Of a stretch of DNA of 64,000 nucleotides, positions 27,191-35,952 are shown in pieces; the stretch's first letter is position 1; each line of letters opens with the position of its first letter. Below the pieces are notes generated by a model, which was not told the origin of the DNA, did no database searches, and saw only the letters and a list, made by a program, of their open reading frames with translations. Both the position numbers and the translations under genes were made by a program. Source of the stretch: Fibrobacter sp. UBA4223 (GTDB lineage Bacteria > Fibrobacterota > Fibrobacteria > Fibrobacterales > Fibrobacteraceae); assembly GCA_002382975.1 (NCBI GenBank), contig DFTB01000013.1, forward strand, positions 22,282-86,281, read 5' to 3'.

Positions 27191-29449
27191 TTACTCCTTG
27201 CATACATTATTAAAATATTCCCACACGAGGACCATTGCCATGGTATCGAGTTCGCAGTACTTGAGCAGGCCTTCACGGATAGCCTTGTACTTCAGCGCGT
27301 CGGGTGTTAAATTGGCTGCGGTCAATTCCTTTCCCCAATCTACTTTCGGGTCGAGCGCCTGAAAGCTGCGGAAAAGCACGAGTGGCAAGCCGCCGTTTTT
27401 GATTTGCGTTTCATCGCTCACATCAATTTCGTCGTCATCAGAACTTCGGGCATATCGTCTCAATTCTTCCTTGTCCCATAATTCCTGATTAGCGATAGTA
27501 TCAATAAGGTTGTCTTGAATTTCCTTGAGTTGAGGCAATACCTTGTAAGGACTTTGGATTTCTCCCTTATCATCCTTCACAATCAATGCAATCGGATGTT
27601 CCTTATAGTTTTGACTTTTGATTTCGCTGCCATAAATGGGCTTACTATACTTTTCTTGAATGTATGTACCACTCTTCAAAATGGCAGGTAAAACATCCTT
27701 GATGGAATTGGAGCCCTTCATGTCCGGATGCCAGTAGAACCGTTTGACAATTTCGCAGAGGTCAATCATATCGCGGTTACCAGGTTTTGCTGGTATACCA
27801 GCCTTTTTACATGCTTTAACCTCTTCGGAGGTCGGATGCGTGATACTTTCAATAAAAGCAACCAGTTCATCCTTTTCAGGTTCTTCGGAATTAAGAATTT
27901 GCTGACGAATAGCTCTTAAAATAGAGTTTTCGTGAGTCGCATAACGGAATATCGTTCCGCCATCTTTCCCTAATTGCTCTTTCAACTCCTTAATAAAGTC
28001 AAAATTCGGAAAATTGCCAGGCTGAGTCTTCAAAAACTGCCCCGCATGTTCAATACGCCCATCTTTATGGATAATATGGTGCGAGAACTGGAAAGCAATT
28101 TGTTCATAAGGACGGGTATTAACAAAAAATGGAAGAGCACTAGCCGTTGTTTCGAAATCAATCATATGAAGCGGATAATCCCACGACTTCATCTCAGCAC
28201 GGAGTTCATCTTTCAGGATAATAGGCTCCTTTTGATTCTTTTTCACACCGTCAATCTGAATCCACTTTCGCTCGTTATTGCTCCACCCTGTTTTCTCGCG
28301 ATCATTTTTTCGAGGGTATACAGATTCGTCAATATCGTCTATGTAATAGATGCCGCTACGAATCCAGTCATCTTTTGTGTTTGGAGAATGGGTTAATCCA
28401 GCCCCGTTTAATGCTTTTATCGAGTGTTTTTCTAAATCATCTGTGTAACGTTTCGGAACCTCACGCCAGCATTCTTCAAAGCCGCTCTTCAATTTTGAGG
28501 TATTAGCAGAGTCTGTTTTTTCAGCATCTTTTTCTTTATCATCCGACAATCTAAAAGGACAAGTGAAGCATTTACTACCTAAAGAGCAATAGTGTTTCTC
28601 GTTATTCACATACCATTTTGATTTTTCTTCAATAAACGAGACAAATGGCATACCTAACACATCAGCCTGTTCGGCAGTCTTGCCTTCGATAACCAGCTTG
28701 CAATCATTATCAACGGGGAACGGCGTCAAAATATGCTCGTGCGGTTTCTTTAATATTTCAAGAGCGTCGGGAGCAACTTCTACCTTTGCGCGCTTTTCTT
28801 TTCTGCCATCTTTTTCGAATTCCTCTTGTCTGACCTTAAAAAGACCATTCAAGCTAGGGATGGTATTCACCTTACTCTTGTCCGGCATCATCAGGAATGC
28901 TTGCACTTCCCAGACTTCATCCGGATAATCCGTTTTTAAAGCATTTTCGACAACCCATTTCTGGAACGCCACGTCGTAAAGGTAGTCTCGAATGTCGGAA
29001 TTCACGACTTGTTCACCTTTATATTTGCCGCCCTGCGCTATAGAAACAAAATCAATTTTAGGATCCCAACTTTTCGCCTTAACTTCAATCAAATCAACCT
29101 TATGACCATCCTTTTTCACAACATCGGCACGGACAAAACAATCACCGTAGCGGAAGGCTGCTTCTGCAATATTCACTTTTTCTTGCTTGAAGAGTTCTCG
29201 GGTGCGCTTAAGGGGCTTATCGTAACCACTGCAACCTTCCAAGTCATTTTCCGGCGGAACGTCGCCATAGATTTTCGCCAGCTCACCAACCTGGAATCCA
29301 CCTTCCGCAAGGGATTTCAAGAAATCATCATTTGCAGATTGGTTTTCGTATTGTCCCTCATTGGTTCCAGAATTATAATAGTAATACGCCTGCATCGGGC
29401 AGTGCGTAGCAATTTTGAAGGCGGATTTGGTGAAAAGTTTATTGGGCAT
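27191..29449 (-). CDS. DUF2779 protein: Cas4-like nuclease fused to DnaQ-like exonuclease
   Basis: The 752-aa protein looks like two nucleases joined. The N-terminal half resembles Cas4/AddB-type PD-(D/E)XK nucleases: an early Cys (17), an Asp (109, RADVV), E-x-K (122-124, IEVKAK) and a three-Cys cluster (288, 294, 297), a pattern that in Cas4 holds an iron-sulphur cluster. The C-terminal half carries DnaQ-like features: MIDFETT (Asp 431, Glu 433), THEN (505-508), RDMIDL (563) and CELDTMAM (Asp 735). DUF2779 is the named family; substrates are unknown. It sits between a PD-(D/E)XK gene and the GIY-YIG gene in one run, which suggests a nucleic-acid defence or repair unit. Confidence 0.8.
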   Translation of the reverse strand: MPNKLFTKSAFKIATHCPMQAYYYYNSGTNEGQYENQSANDDFLKSLAEGGFQVGELAKIYGDVPPENDLEGCSGYDKPLKRTRELFKQEKVNIAEAAFRYGDCFVRADVVKKDGHKVDLIEVKAKSWDPKIDFVSIAQGGKYKGEQVVNSDIRDYLYDVAFQKWVVENALKTDYPDEVWEVQAFLMMPDKSKVNTIPSLNGLFKVRQEEFEKDGRKEKRAKVEVAPDALEILKKPHEHILTPFPVDNDCKLVIEGKTAEQADVLGMPFVSFIEEKSKWYVNNEKHYCSLGSKCFTCPFRLSDDKEKDAEKTDSANTSKLKSGFEECWREVPKRYTDDLEKHSIKALNGAGLTHSPNTKDDWIRSGIYYIDDIDESVYPRKNDREKTGWSNNERKWIQIDGVKKNQKEPIILKDELRAEMKSWDYPLHMIDFETTASALPFFVNTRPYEQIAFQFSHHIIHKDGRIEHAGQFLKTQPGNFPNFDFIKELKEQLGKDGGTIFRYATHENSILRAIRQQILNSEEPEKDELVAFIESITHPTSEEVKACKKAGIPAKPGNRDMIDLCEIVKRFYWHPDMKGSNSIKDVLPAILKSGTYIQEKYSKPIYGSEIKSQNYKEHPIALIVKDDKGEIQSPYKVLPQLKEIQDNLIDTIANQELWDKEELRRYARSSDDDEIDVSDETQIKNGGLPLVLFRSFQALDPKVDWGKELTAANLTPDALKYKAIREGLLKYCELDTMAMVLVWEYFNNVCKE

Positions 29450-29463
29450 GGTAGATCTCTTAT

Positions 29464-30234
29464 CTATAAAATTGTCTTTATTTTTGAATCATCTGGAATT
29501 TCTATTAAATAGTAATGATAACCCGTTAAACCTATTGGTTTCCATTCTATGGGGTAACTTCCAATCACTTTTAGTTCTTGATCTTTATGTGTTATTTTAT
29601 CAGTTTTATGTTTGTTAGTAAAATCTCTAGGGCCTAAATTCGGCTTTGATTTACCTCTAAAAAACTGGTAGATAGGGTCTAAAGTATTATCTGTTTTTTT
29701 TCTTGAAATTCTACCCCATTCTCTAAATAAAAAGCCATCTGCTTTATCAAAGATCAATGCAAGACAGTATGTTTTCTTGAACTTTAACTTGCGTCGATTC
29801 TCTTCCATAAATTGAATATCTTCTACAAATTGGTACATCCTTTTCGGATACGCACCATTTGTCGGAAATTTCAATTCAATCGCATACTTCTCCGAATCTT
29901 TTTCAAAATCCTTAAAAATAACTATATCCATCTCATGTTTTACGAAATCATCATCTTTAAGAAGTCTATCTTCATAGTAGATGTCACTATAGAAATCCTT
30001 AACATTTCTCTCAAATTGAACATTAAAATCTGGGTCTAATTTTTTTAACTCATCTCTCAAAAACATTCCCAATTCATGCTGCAAGGAAAACTCATTATAT
30101 ATCTTGGCCTTTTTTAGATCTTCAGCATTTTTCATAGACAGACCATCGATACCATTCGTAAAAAGATTTTCATTATCTTTATTATCGTTCAGAAATTTCT
30201 CAATAAGTTTTTTCAAGTCAATTGATTCATCCAT
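29464..30234 (-). CDS. PD-(D/E)XK-type protein, paralogue of the gene at 45016
   Basis: The 256-aa protein has a likely PD-(D/E)XK core: a helix with YNEFSLQHELG (Glu 54), then HEMDI (Asp 103) and YAIELKFP (Glu 120, Lys 122). The order and spacing fit restriction-like nucleases. Its closest relative in the window is the 283-aa protein at 45016, which shares the YNEFSLQHELG and HEMDI blocks almost unchanged. It is AT-rich. A strong AAGGAG lies before the ATG. It follows the WYL regulator by 72 bp and precedes the DUF2779 gene by 14 bp. Confidence 0.7.
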   Translation of the reverse strand: MDESIDLKKLIEKFLNDNKDNENLFTNGIDGLSMKNAEDLKKAKIYNEFSLQHELGMFLRDELKKLDPDFNVQFERNVKDFYSDIYYEDRLLKDDDFVKHEMDIVIFKDFEKDSEKYAIELKFPTNGAYPKRMYQFVEDIQFMEENRRKLKFKKTYCLALIFDKADGFLFREWGRISRKKTDNTLDPIYQFFRGKSKPNLGPRDFTNKHKTDKITHKDQELKVIGSYPIEWKPIGLTGYHYYLIEIPDDSKIKTIL

Positions 30235-30306
30235 TTCCCATACTCCTTCTATTTCAAATTTTTCCTTTCAGAAATATATACTGTTTTTTCCCAAAATGCA
30301 AAAAAA

Positions 30307-31320
30307 TCACCCACCGTAATTCTCCATCAGGTACTCCGCGTACTCCCTGAGCCATTTGCGTAAGGAAACCGGCTTTATAACGCGGGCTACGTCCGAAAAC
30401 GACACCACCCAGTTGAACAGTAGCTGGTTTACTTCCGCTTTCAGCTTCACGGTAAACTTGCCGTCCTTGGTCTTGCCGATTTGCATGGAGCGGTTGAAGG
30501 GGTTCTCTTCTAGGTAGAGCCGCGCATGGCCCTGGAATTCGATTTCCACGTCCTGGAGTTTCGGCTCCTGGCCACTCATGAACGCAGCCCCCGACGTCAC
30601 CTGCCGACGCAGTTTGTCCACGACCTTCGGGTCTTCAGCATACATTTCCTTGGAAAGCTTAACCTTCTTAATACGGCGGAACTTGAGGGTGTAGGTATTG
30701 CCGTCCGGACGCTGACAGCCTATGTAAAGCTCGTCTTCGTAGATGATGATCATCAGCGGGATGCGCGTGGACTGCCTTTCAGTATCACCCGAATCACGGT
30801 AGGTCACTTCGATCTTGCGATGGTCATGAATGGCCTGCAAAATAATCCGGATTTTTTCGCTGGCGTCTTCCTCGAAATCCGGGGGCGTGCCCATGAAAAG
30901 GATTCTCGTATTCAGCTCATCGGCAAGCTGCCTAAGGGATTTCTGCTCGCTGTCGGGCAGGCTTTTCTCTATACGCTCCAGAAGCTGGGTGATAATCTCG
31001 CTGGTGGCGGGGTAAATGTTGGCAATACGTTTGAGGAACACGAAATGCAGCATGGTGTTCTCGAAGTTCGGGAACAGAAGCCGCTCGGCATTGGGGAGCG
31101 CTGACCGATAAACCGCCGTGCGGCCCTCGTTTTCCACCGTAATGTAGCGCCCGCCGTCCATTTCCGAAAGAAACCGCATGTCGCGCTGCACGTTGCGCCG
31201 TTCCTCGTCGGGAATGTTGAAAGCGTTCATCAGGTCCGTCACGGTGAATTTCTTGCCGGGGTTCGAAATCACCTTCGCAAAGAGCTGCACAGTCCTTTCG
31301 CCGCGAGTCATGTCCGCCAT
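30307..31320 (-). CDS. WYL-domain transcriptional regulator
   Basis: The 337-aa protein begins with a winged helix-turn-helix (about residues 10-70: LFAKVISNP...TVTDLMNAFNIPDEERRNVQRDMRFL) and continues with a WYL-type domain (about 165-230, with KIEVTYRD, IYEDELYIGCQR and LKFRRIKKV) and a C-terminal WCX-like part. WYL regulators often sense nucleic-acid or nucleotide ligands and commonly control phage-defence loci. It is the first gene of the leftward run that includes the PD-(D/E)XK, DUF2779 and GIY-YIG genes. AGGAG precedes the ATG. Base composition is close to core genes, unlike the genes it precedes. Confidence 0.88.
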   Translation of the reverse strand: MADMTRGERTVQLFAKVISNPGKKFTVTDLMNAFNIPDEERRNVQRDMRFLSEMDGGRYITVENEGRTAVYRSALPNAERLLFPNFENTMLHFVFLKRIANIYPATSEIITQLLERIEKSLPDSEQKSLRQLADELNTRILFMGTPPDFEEDASEKIRIILQAIHDHRKIEVTYRDSGDTERQSTRIPLMIIIYEDELYIGCQRPDGNTYTLKFRRIKKVKLSKEMYAEDPKVVDKLRRQVTSGAAFMSGQEPKLQDVEIEFQGHARLYLEENPFNRSMQIGKTKDGKFTVKLKAEVNQLLFNWVVSFSDVARVIKPVSLRKWLREYAEYLMENYGG

Positions 31321-31374
31321 AATATCTCCTAGATTACTTTATTCCTGCTCATTTCAATATACATTATTCCACAT

Positions 31375-31410
31375 AAAGGAGATCCCCGGCCAAGCCGGGG
31401 ATGACAATGC
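31375..31410. repeat. Palindromic repeat, GGAGATCCCCG family
   Basis: AAAGGAGATCCCCG-GCCAA-GCCGGGGATGACAAT matches the element at 58500-58535, which has different loop bases but the same flanks. A second common repeat word (CCTTCGACTCCGCC) follows at about 31421. Both lie between the WYL gene and the tandem-AAA gene. Confidence 0.85.
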
Positions 31411-31469
31411 GAGTCAAAATCCTTCGACTCCGCCTTACGGTTTCGCTCTGGATAACATTTTCTGAATAA

Positions 31470-33803
31470 CTACAGCCCCATGGTGCGTCCCTCGCGACTG
31501 TCCTTATAGGCAAGTTCCGACTTGAGCGCATCGAGAACCGCCTCGGAGGTGAGTTCGCTCTCATCGTAGAAGCGGAGCGAGGCGTATGCAGCGTTGAAGT
31601 CGCCCGGAGTGAGCATGCGGAGGCTACGCACCGCCTCGGGCATTTCGACCTTCGGGAAAAATCCCTTCCACAGGGCCTCGATGCCTTCGGGCTTCAGGTA
31701 ACCGAACTTCACCTTCAGCGCAAAGCGCCTGCGGGAGGCCGCATCGAGTTCCCCCTCGAAGTTCGTCGCCGCGATGAAGATACCCTTGAAGTTCTCCATC
31801 TGGGTGAGCATCTCGTTCACCTGCGTCACCTCCCAGTTGCGGGCGGCACCGCTGCGGTCGCGAATCATGCTGTCCGCCTCGTCCAAGAAGAGAATCGCCT
31901 TCTTCTCTTCTGCTTCCTTGAACATCTTGCGGATAGCCTTCTCGGTATTGCCCACATAGCAGTCAAGCAGGTCGCTCGCCTTCTTGATGATGAGCTTGCG
32001 GTCGAGAGTGCGGGCGATGTGCTTCGCGAATTCCGTCTTGCCGGTACCGGGCGCCCCGTAAAGCAGCATGTTCAGGCTATCGGCGCGGTCGCCCTTCTGC
32101 ATGTTCTTCCACTTCGCATCGAACGCGCTCATCACCTTCAGGATTTTCGGCATGTCCGCGTCGGTGTTGATGGCATCGAGCAGGTAGCGCGGCGCTCGGC
32201 TTTCCTTGTCGCGGCTCGCGTATTCCATATCCAGGTTCAGCAGGTTCGCCTGCGCCTCCGCGATGGTGCGGATGCTCTCCAGCGGGTCCACCTTGCAGCC
32301 CGATTCCAGCAACTTCTTGGTGCCCGCAATCGCCTGCGTAATGCCGCCCGCCGTAATCTGGAACTCAGAGGCGAAACGCTTCACCTCGTCTTCCGAGATA
32401 ATAGCGCCTGCGCCCTGTTCACTTACCACGGACTGCCACACCTGTTCGCGCTTTTCTGCATCGAGGCGTTCGAATCGTATGGAGTAGTCGAACCTGCGCA
32501 GCGTACTGTTCTCGATATAGCCAATGTTGTTCGAAATCCAGATGACCGGAATCTTGATCTGTTCCAGGAAGAAGTTCAGCGCCCCCTTCTCGCAGCAGTT
32601 GAGAATCACGTCGGATTCATCCACCAGGAGAATCGCCTTCTTCTTCTGGTACTTGGTGGCGGCATACAATATACTCCCCATGCGGCTACGCACCACCGAG
32701 TTTTCCTTGCTGTCGCGGTGCACGCCCTCGGTGCTGATGTTGGTGAGCACCAGCGGGCGCTTGAGTTCCTTCGCAATCGCCTTCGCAAGTTCAGTCTTGC
32801 CGGTACCCTCGACCCCGTAGAAGAAAATGTTCAGACCCTCGCCCACCTTCGCATGCTTGATCATGTCGAAAGCCATTTCCACCTTCGGGTCCTTGCGGCA
32901 GAGTTTCTTGTAGGGCACGCAGCCGCCCTCGTAAACCCTGAAGTAGAGGCTGTCCAGGTCATTGCCCGAATGCCCGTCCAGGAACATCCCGATTCGCTTG
33001 GAAATATCGAGGTCCTCGTCCAGGATACCCATCTGCTTGAGGGTGCCCTTGTTCGAGACCAGGTTCTCGAAATCCACATCCGGGTAAAGCTGCGGGAAAA
33101 CATCCGGGAGCGCCGCCCCGCGGAACCTGCGGGAACCAATCATGTCCAGGAGCGAACTGCACTGCTCCTTGTTGAAGAAAATCCACGAGAACAGCACGAT
33201 TTCCATCTCGGCGTCGCTCAGGTTGAACGCGTTCTGCACAATGTTCAGGCGGCGGAAATACCCGTCATCCACGCCGCAATTCTCCTCGAGAACCTTCTCG
33301 AGCTCGCGGGCAACGCTCTCGTAAAACACCTTCTGCGAGGAGGTGTCGAAAATGCCCTCGCCGCACAGGTAGTTGCGCACGAAATCGGCAATCTCCTTGA
33401 CGGAACACGACCTGTCGATTACATCGTTAAAGCGCACCACCGCCATTTGGCGCCTCTGGTAAGCAACGCTCGTCTCCTCGCTGCTTTCGTCGCAGCGGAG
33501 CCTCTTTCCGGCGTAACTCCCGTTCACCTCCTTCACGAACCGCTTCTTGGCGGCGCCGGTGATGCAGTCCTCTTCGGCGTTGAGCTTCTCGAAGTGCTCC
33601 GAGAGGTCCTTCAGCACGCGGGAGGCGGCCTCCTTCGTGAAAATCGCGATGCAGTCGTCCGCATCCGGCATGCTCTTGGACGCTCGCATCATGCGAATCC
33701 AGTACTCGTAACTCTTGAGCGTCACGAAATCCAGTGTGATTCTCTTGTCGTAGCCGCTGGAGCGGAGCGAACCCAATACACCCTTAAAATAATTCTTCTT
33801 CAT
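31470..33803 (-). CDS. Tandem AAA+ ATPase
   Basis: The 777-aa protein has about 300 N-terminal residues of unknown, mostly helical type, then two AAA modules. Module 1 has Walker A GVEGTGKT (330-337) and Walker B ILLVDESD (391 onward). Module 2 has Walker A GAPGTGKT (583-590), Walker B ILFLDEAD (637 onward) and ends in an arginine-finger-like DAASRRRF. The second module resembles Cdc48/FtsH-type AAA domains, so an unfolding or remodelling role on a protein target is likely. It stands alone, driven by a TTGTCG-N11-TATATT promoter-like site that faces a matching one for the next gene. Confidence 0.88.
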   Translation of the reverse strand: MKKNYFKGVLGSLRSSGYDKRITLDFVTLKSYEYWIRMMRASKSMPDADDCIAIFTKEAASRVLKDLSEHFEKLNAEEDCITGAAKKRFVKEVNGSYAGKRLRCDESSEETSVAYQRRQMAVVRFNDVIDRSCSVKEIADFVRNYLCGEGIFDTSSQKVFYESVARELEKVLEENCGVDDGYFRRLNIVQNAFNLSDAEMEIVLFSWIFFNKEQCSSLLDMIGSRRFRGAALPDVFPQLYPDVDFENLVSNKGTLKQMGILDEDLDISKRIGMFLDGHSGNDLDSLYFRVYEGGCVPYKKLCRKDPKVEMAFDMIKHAKVGEGLNIFFYGVEGTGKTELAKAIAKELKRPLVLTNISTEGVHRDSKENSVVRSRMGSILYAATKYQKKKAILLVDESDVILNCCEKGALNFFLEQIKIPVIWISNNIGYIENSTLRRFDYSIRFERLDAEKREQVWQSVVSEQGAGAIISEDEVKRFASEFQITAGGITQAIAGTKKLLESGCKVDPLESIRTIAEAQANLLNLDMEYASRDKESRAPRYLLDAINTDADMPKILKVMSAFDAKWKNMQKGDRADSLNMLLYGAPGTGKTEFAKHIARTLDRKLIIKKASDLLDCYVGNTEKAIRKMFKEAEEKKAILFLDEADSMIRDRSGAARNWEVTQVNEMLTQMENFKGIFIAATNFEGELDAASRRRFALKVKFGYLKPEGIEALWKGFFPKVEMPEAVRSLRMLTPGDFNAAYASLRFYDESELTSEAVLDALKSELAYKDSREGRTMGL

Positions 33804-33874
33804 ACAATCCTCACCTATATATCGTCGCGAAAAACAAAAACGTAAAGTCCCCCGCGACTTTTTTTAACACTTTT

Positions 33875-33897
33875 AATATAGATTGAGAACGCGACAA
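33875..33897 (-). promoter_or_regulatory. TTGTCG-N11-TATATT promoter-like site (tandem-AAA gene)
   Basis: On the minus strand TTGTCG (33892-33897) and TATATT (33875-33880) are separated by exactly 11 nt, about 72 bp before the ATG of the tandem-AAA gene. Confidence 0.7.
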
Positions 33898-33964
33898 TTA
33901 TTGACGTATAATATCATCCGCCCCCTCAAAAAAAATTTTACTCCAGAGCGACAAACGACAATAT

Positions 33965-33987
33965 TTGTCGCATATAAAAGATATTTT
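33965..33987 (+). promoter_or_regulatory. TTGTCG-N11-TATTTT promoter-like site (gene at 34011)
   Basis: TTGTCG (33965-33970) and TATTTT (33982-33987) are 11 nt apart, ending 23 bp before the ATG at 34011. It is divergent from the site at 33875. Confidence 0.65.
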
Positions 33988-34010
33988 TAGAAATCCAACA
34001 GGAATCGAAT

Positions 34011-34595
34011 ATGAAAAAGACAGAAATTACATTCGTTAGGGATATGGAGAGTCCGAAAATCAGCAACATGTTACAGTCCGATATAACTTTCGTGAACTTT
34101 GAAAAGCGTCGCTATATCAGTGAAGCCCCGATAAACGTTCAGGAACTTGATTTTCTGCACAAGGCCGGTTACAGAGCCATTGATACGGCGCTGGCGGATA
34201 CCATTATGCGGCTTAACAGTATGCAAGGCTGCAGGACTCGCTATTGCTGTTCTGGACACCCCGGCAGATTTGGTGAAGGGTATATCGTATTTGAGGAAAT
34301 CCCAGAGACGCTAACGGAACAAATCGGCAAACTCACATACTGGAAACATGATGCAAGTTGGGGAAATGGGTCAAGTCCCGACGCCGCCCATCCACCTTTA
34401 ATCCGCTGGGAAATGAACGGCATCGCGTGCACTTGCGCAACCACTTGGCTTAAAGCGCTACTTGAACTCGCCGAAATGGAATGTTTGCCCCAACGCAATT
34501 CGTTTGACGAATATCGAATCAAAAGTACGTATAAAGGGCGCTCTCCGCACAAGCAAGAAATCAGGAACGTATATCCTGTAACGACGAGAGAATGA
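34011..34595 (+). CDS. Unknown protein with CCxGH motif
   Basis: I do not recognise the family. The protein (194 aa) has a conserved-looking block at residues 74-94 with TRYCCSGHPGRFGEGYIVF: three Cys and a His that could bind a metal or form an active site. A second Cys pair follows (ACTCATTW). No signal peptide or membrane helix is seen. The gene has its own TTGTCG-type promoter shared with the AAA gene, so it may belong to that regulon. It is followed by a convergent Rpn-type nuclease gene. Confidence 0.7.
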   Translation: MKKTEITFVRDMESPKISNMLQSDITFVNFEKRRYISEAPINVQELDFLHKAGYRAIDTALADTIMRLNSMQGCRTRYCCSGHPGRFGEGYIVFEEIPETLTEQIGKLTYWKHDASWGNGSSPDAAHPPLIRWEMNGIACTCATTWLKALLELAEMECLPQRNSFDEYRIKSTYKGRSPHKQEIRNVYPVTTRE

Positions 34596-34656
34596 AATTA
34601 GCTGGATTACGACAGACTATAACTTGCTTTTAAAATGTTGTAAAATAGTCTATAAA

Positions 34657-35595
34657 TTATGCTTCAAGCTGGCTGCGAAGCACGACGACGTCTTCTAGGG
34701 AAAGATCCGTAGCCGCGGCAATTTCCTCATTGGAAAGTTTGCCGAGTACTATCATTTTCTTCGCAATCTCGCGATTTCTACCAGAAATACGTTCTTCAAT
34801 CTTCGCGTTGACGTCATCCGCGAATTCCTTGAAGAAGCCGTCCCTCAGGGCGTTATGGTCCCATACCTTGTGGTACATATTCCGATATGCCTCGAATTCT
34901 TTCTTGTTGAAGTTAGATACTTTTGCGCTTTCTGTCAAGTCCTTGAACTTTCCATCGTCCAGTTCTTCGGGGAGTTCCTTGAGCCGGTTCAGGTAGCGGA
35001 AGAAGAACAGCCACTTGCTCAAATCGCTGGAAGTCTTTTCGATGAAAAAGGGAACCTTCGAAAGTTCAATAGCAGTAAAGTTATAGGTATCCACAAGCTG
35101 TTCTCCGCTTTCCATGTCGATTACCGTTGCACGATGGACAGCGCGTTCATCGGGAAAAACAGAGAAACGCGTCAGGGCGATTACGTAGGTTGGCTGGACA
35201 TCAAAACTCCAATCGTCCCCGGGCTCGGCCTGATTCGCCACCATCTCGCTAGCGTAAAACGCTAGGCGTTTCACGAAATTCTTCATCTCGCGAATCTGCA
35301 CCTCTATCTCGATGAGGTTCCCCAAATCATCCTTGCAATGCAAGTCGAAAATTGCCGTGCGCGACGCCTTGCTGCCGCTCAGGTTCTTCGCCACGCTGCG
35401 GGTCCACACATTTTTGATGGGCCGTTTGAGTTGTGGCTCCAGCAGGTCGTTCAACAGATTGATGAGGTTGTTGCGGCTGGCAGGCTTGTCCGGGTCGAAG
35501 GCCTTCTTGAAGGCCAAATCCACCAGCAAATTTGCATACGGGCTCGTTTCGCCCGGCTTCACGATACAGTCCTTGAAGGACTTGCGTACTTTCAT
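34657..35595 (-). CDS. Rpn-type PD-(D/E)XK nuclease family protein
   Basis: The 312-aa protein belongs to the PD-(D/E)XK family often named putative transposase or Rpn recombination-promoting nuclease. Features are the opening LLVDLAFKKAFD, the SRTAIFDLHCKDDLGNLIEIEVQI block (Asp ... Glu-x-Glu/Gln) and a C-terminal coiled region with a KKMIVLGKLSNEEIAAATDLSLEDVVVLR tail. Such genes are frequent in gut and rumen bacteria, and family members cut DNA. No terminal inverted repeats are seen, so it is not an insertion sequence. A clear sigma-70-like promoter with a 17-nt spacer lies upstream. Confidence 0.85.
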   Translation of the reverse strand: MKVRKSFKDCIVKPGETSPYANLLVDLAFKKAFDPDKPASRNNLINLLNDLLEPQLKRPIKNVWTRSVAKNLSGSKASRTAIFDLHCKDDLGNLIEIEVQIREMKNFVKRLAFYASEMVANQAEPGDDWSFDVQPTYVIALTRFSVFPDERAVHRATVIDMESGEQLVDTYNFTAIELSKVPFFIEKTSSDLSKWLFFFRYLNRLKELPEELDDGKFKDLTESAKVSNFNKKEFEAYRNMYHKVWDHNALRDGFFKEFADDVNAKIEERISGRNREIAKKMIVLGKLSNEEIAAATDLSLEDVVVLRSQLEA

Positions 35596-35653
35596 CCTCT
35601 ACTCCTTCCGCCTACATGCAAGAAAAGGCGAATATCTCAAAAACTACTGCACA

Positions 35654-35682
35654 AATACACACTAATTTCAAACTATCGTCAA
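35654..35682 (-). promoter_or_regulatory. Sigma-70-type promoter for the Rpn-like gene
   Basis: On the minus strand TTGACG (35677-35682) and TGTATT (35654-35659) are 17 nt apart, about 60 bp before the start codon at 35595. Confidence 0.55.
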
Positions 35683-35727
35683 GAGAAAAACGCGAAATTT
35701 TTCAAAAAATTGCGGATGCGGATATAT

Positions 35728-35750
35728 TTGTCGCAAATTTATGCTATTTT
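35728..35750 (+). promoter_or_regulatory. TTGTCG-N11-TATTTT promoter-like site (RNA / restriction gene)
   Basis: TTGTCG (35728-35733) and TATTTT (35745-35750) are 11 nt apart. Transcription from here would run through the rod-shaped RNA at 35800-35952 and into the restriction-methylase gene. Confidence 0.65.
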
Positions 35751-35799
35751 AAGATTGACATAGCCCCGTACCGAATGGTGCGGAGCGACCGGAATTTTT

Positions 35800-35952
35800 G
35801 AGATTCGTCTCTTATTCTCATTGCAGAAACTACCACTTTCTATGTATCCGAGAGTAAGACGAACGCTCACGCCCACATTGGGCGTGGGTCGTTTTGTGCT
35901 TATTGGATACAAGGGTGTGGTAGCCCGCTGCAATGATAAGTGCCTACGACTC
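35800..35952 (+). ncRNA. Rod-shaped RNA candidate, 6S-like
   Basis: The stretch folds into one long interrupted hairpin. Pairs include 35811-35814 with 35937-35940 (CTTA/TAAG), 35818-35826 with 35928-35936 (TCATTGCAG/CTGCAATGA), 35830-35836 with 35917-35923 (CTACCAC/GTGGTAG), 35843-35849 with 35905-35911 (TGTATCC/GGATACA) and a terminal 35869-35875 with 35879-35885 (ACGCCCA/TGGGCGT). Unpaired bulges near the middle (TTTCTA and AGGGT) resemble the open bubble of 6S RNA, and the 3' part, CAAGGGTGTGGTAGCCCGCTG, is reminiscent of 6S. A T-run follows at about 35959. It could instead be the leader of the restriction gene. Confidence 0.45.

Noticed and set aside
32019..33845. 608-codon plus-strand frame opposite the tandem-AAA gene
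   Set aside because: The minus strand carries intact Walker motifs and a good ribosome site; the plus-strand product is a biased shadow.
34657..35595. Insertion sequence, since the family is often called putative transposase
   Set aside because: The protein is a PD-(D/E)XK nuclease-type family; no terminal inverted repeats or target duplications are visible.
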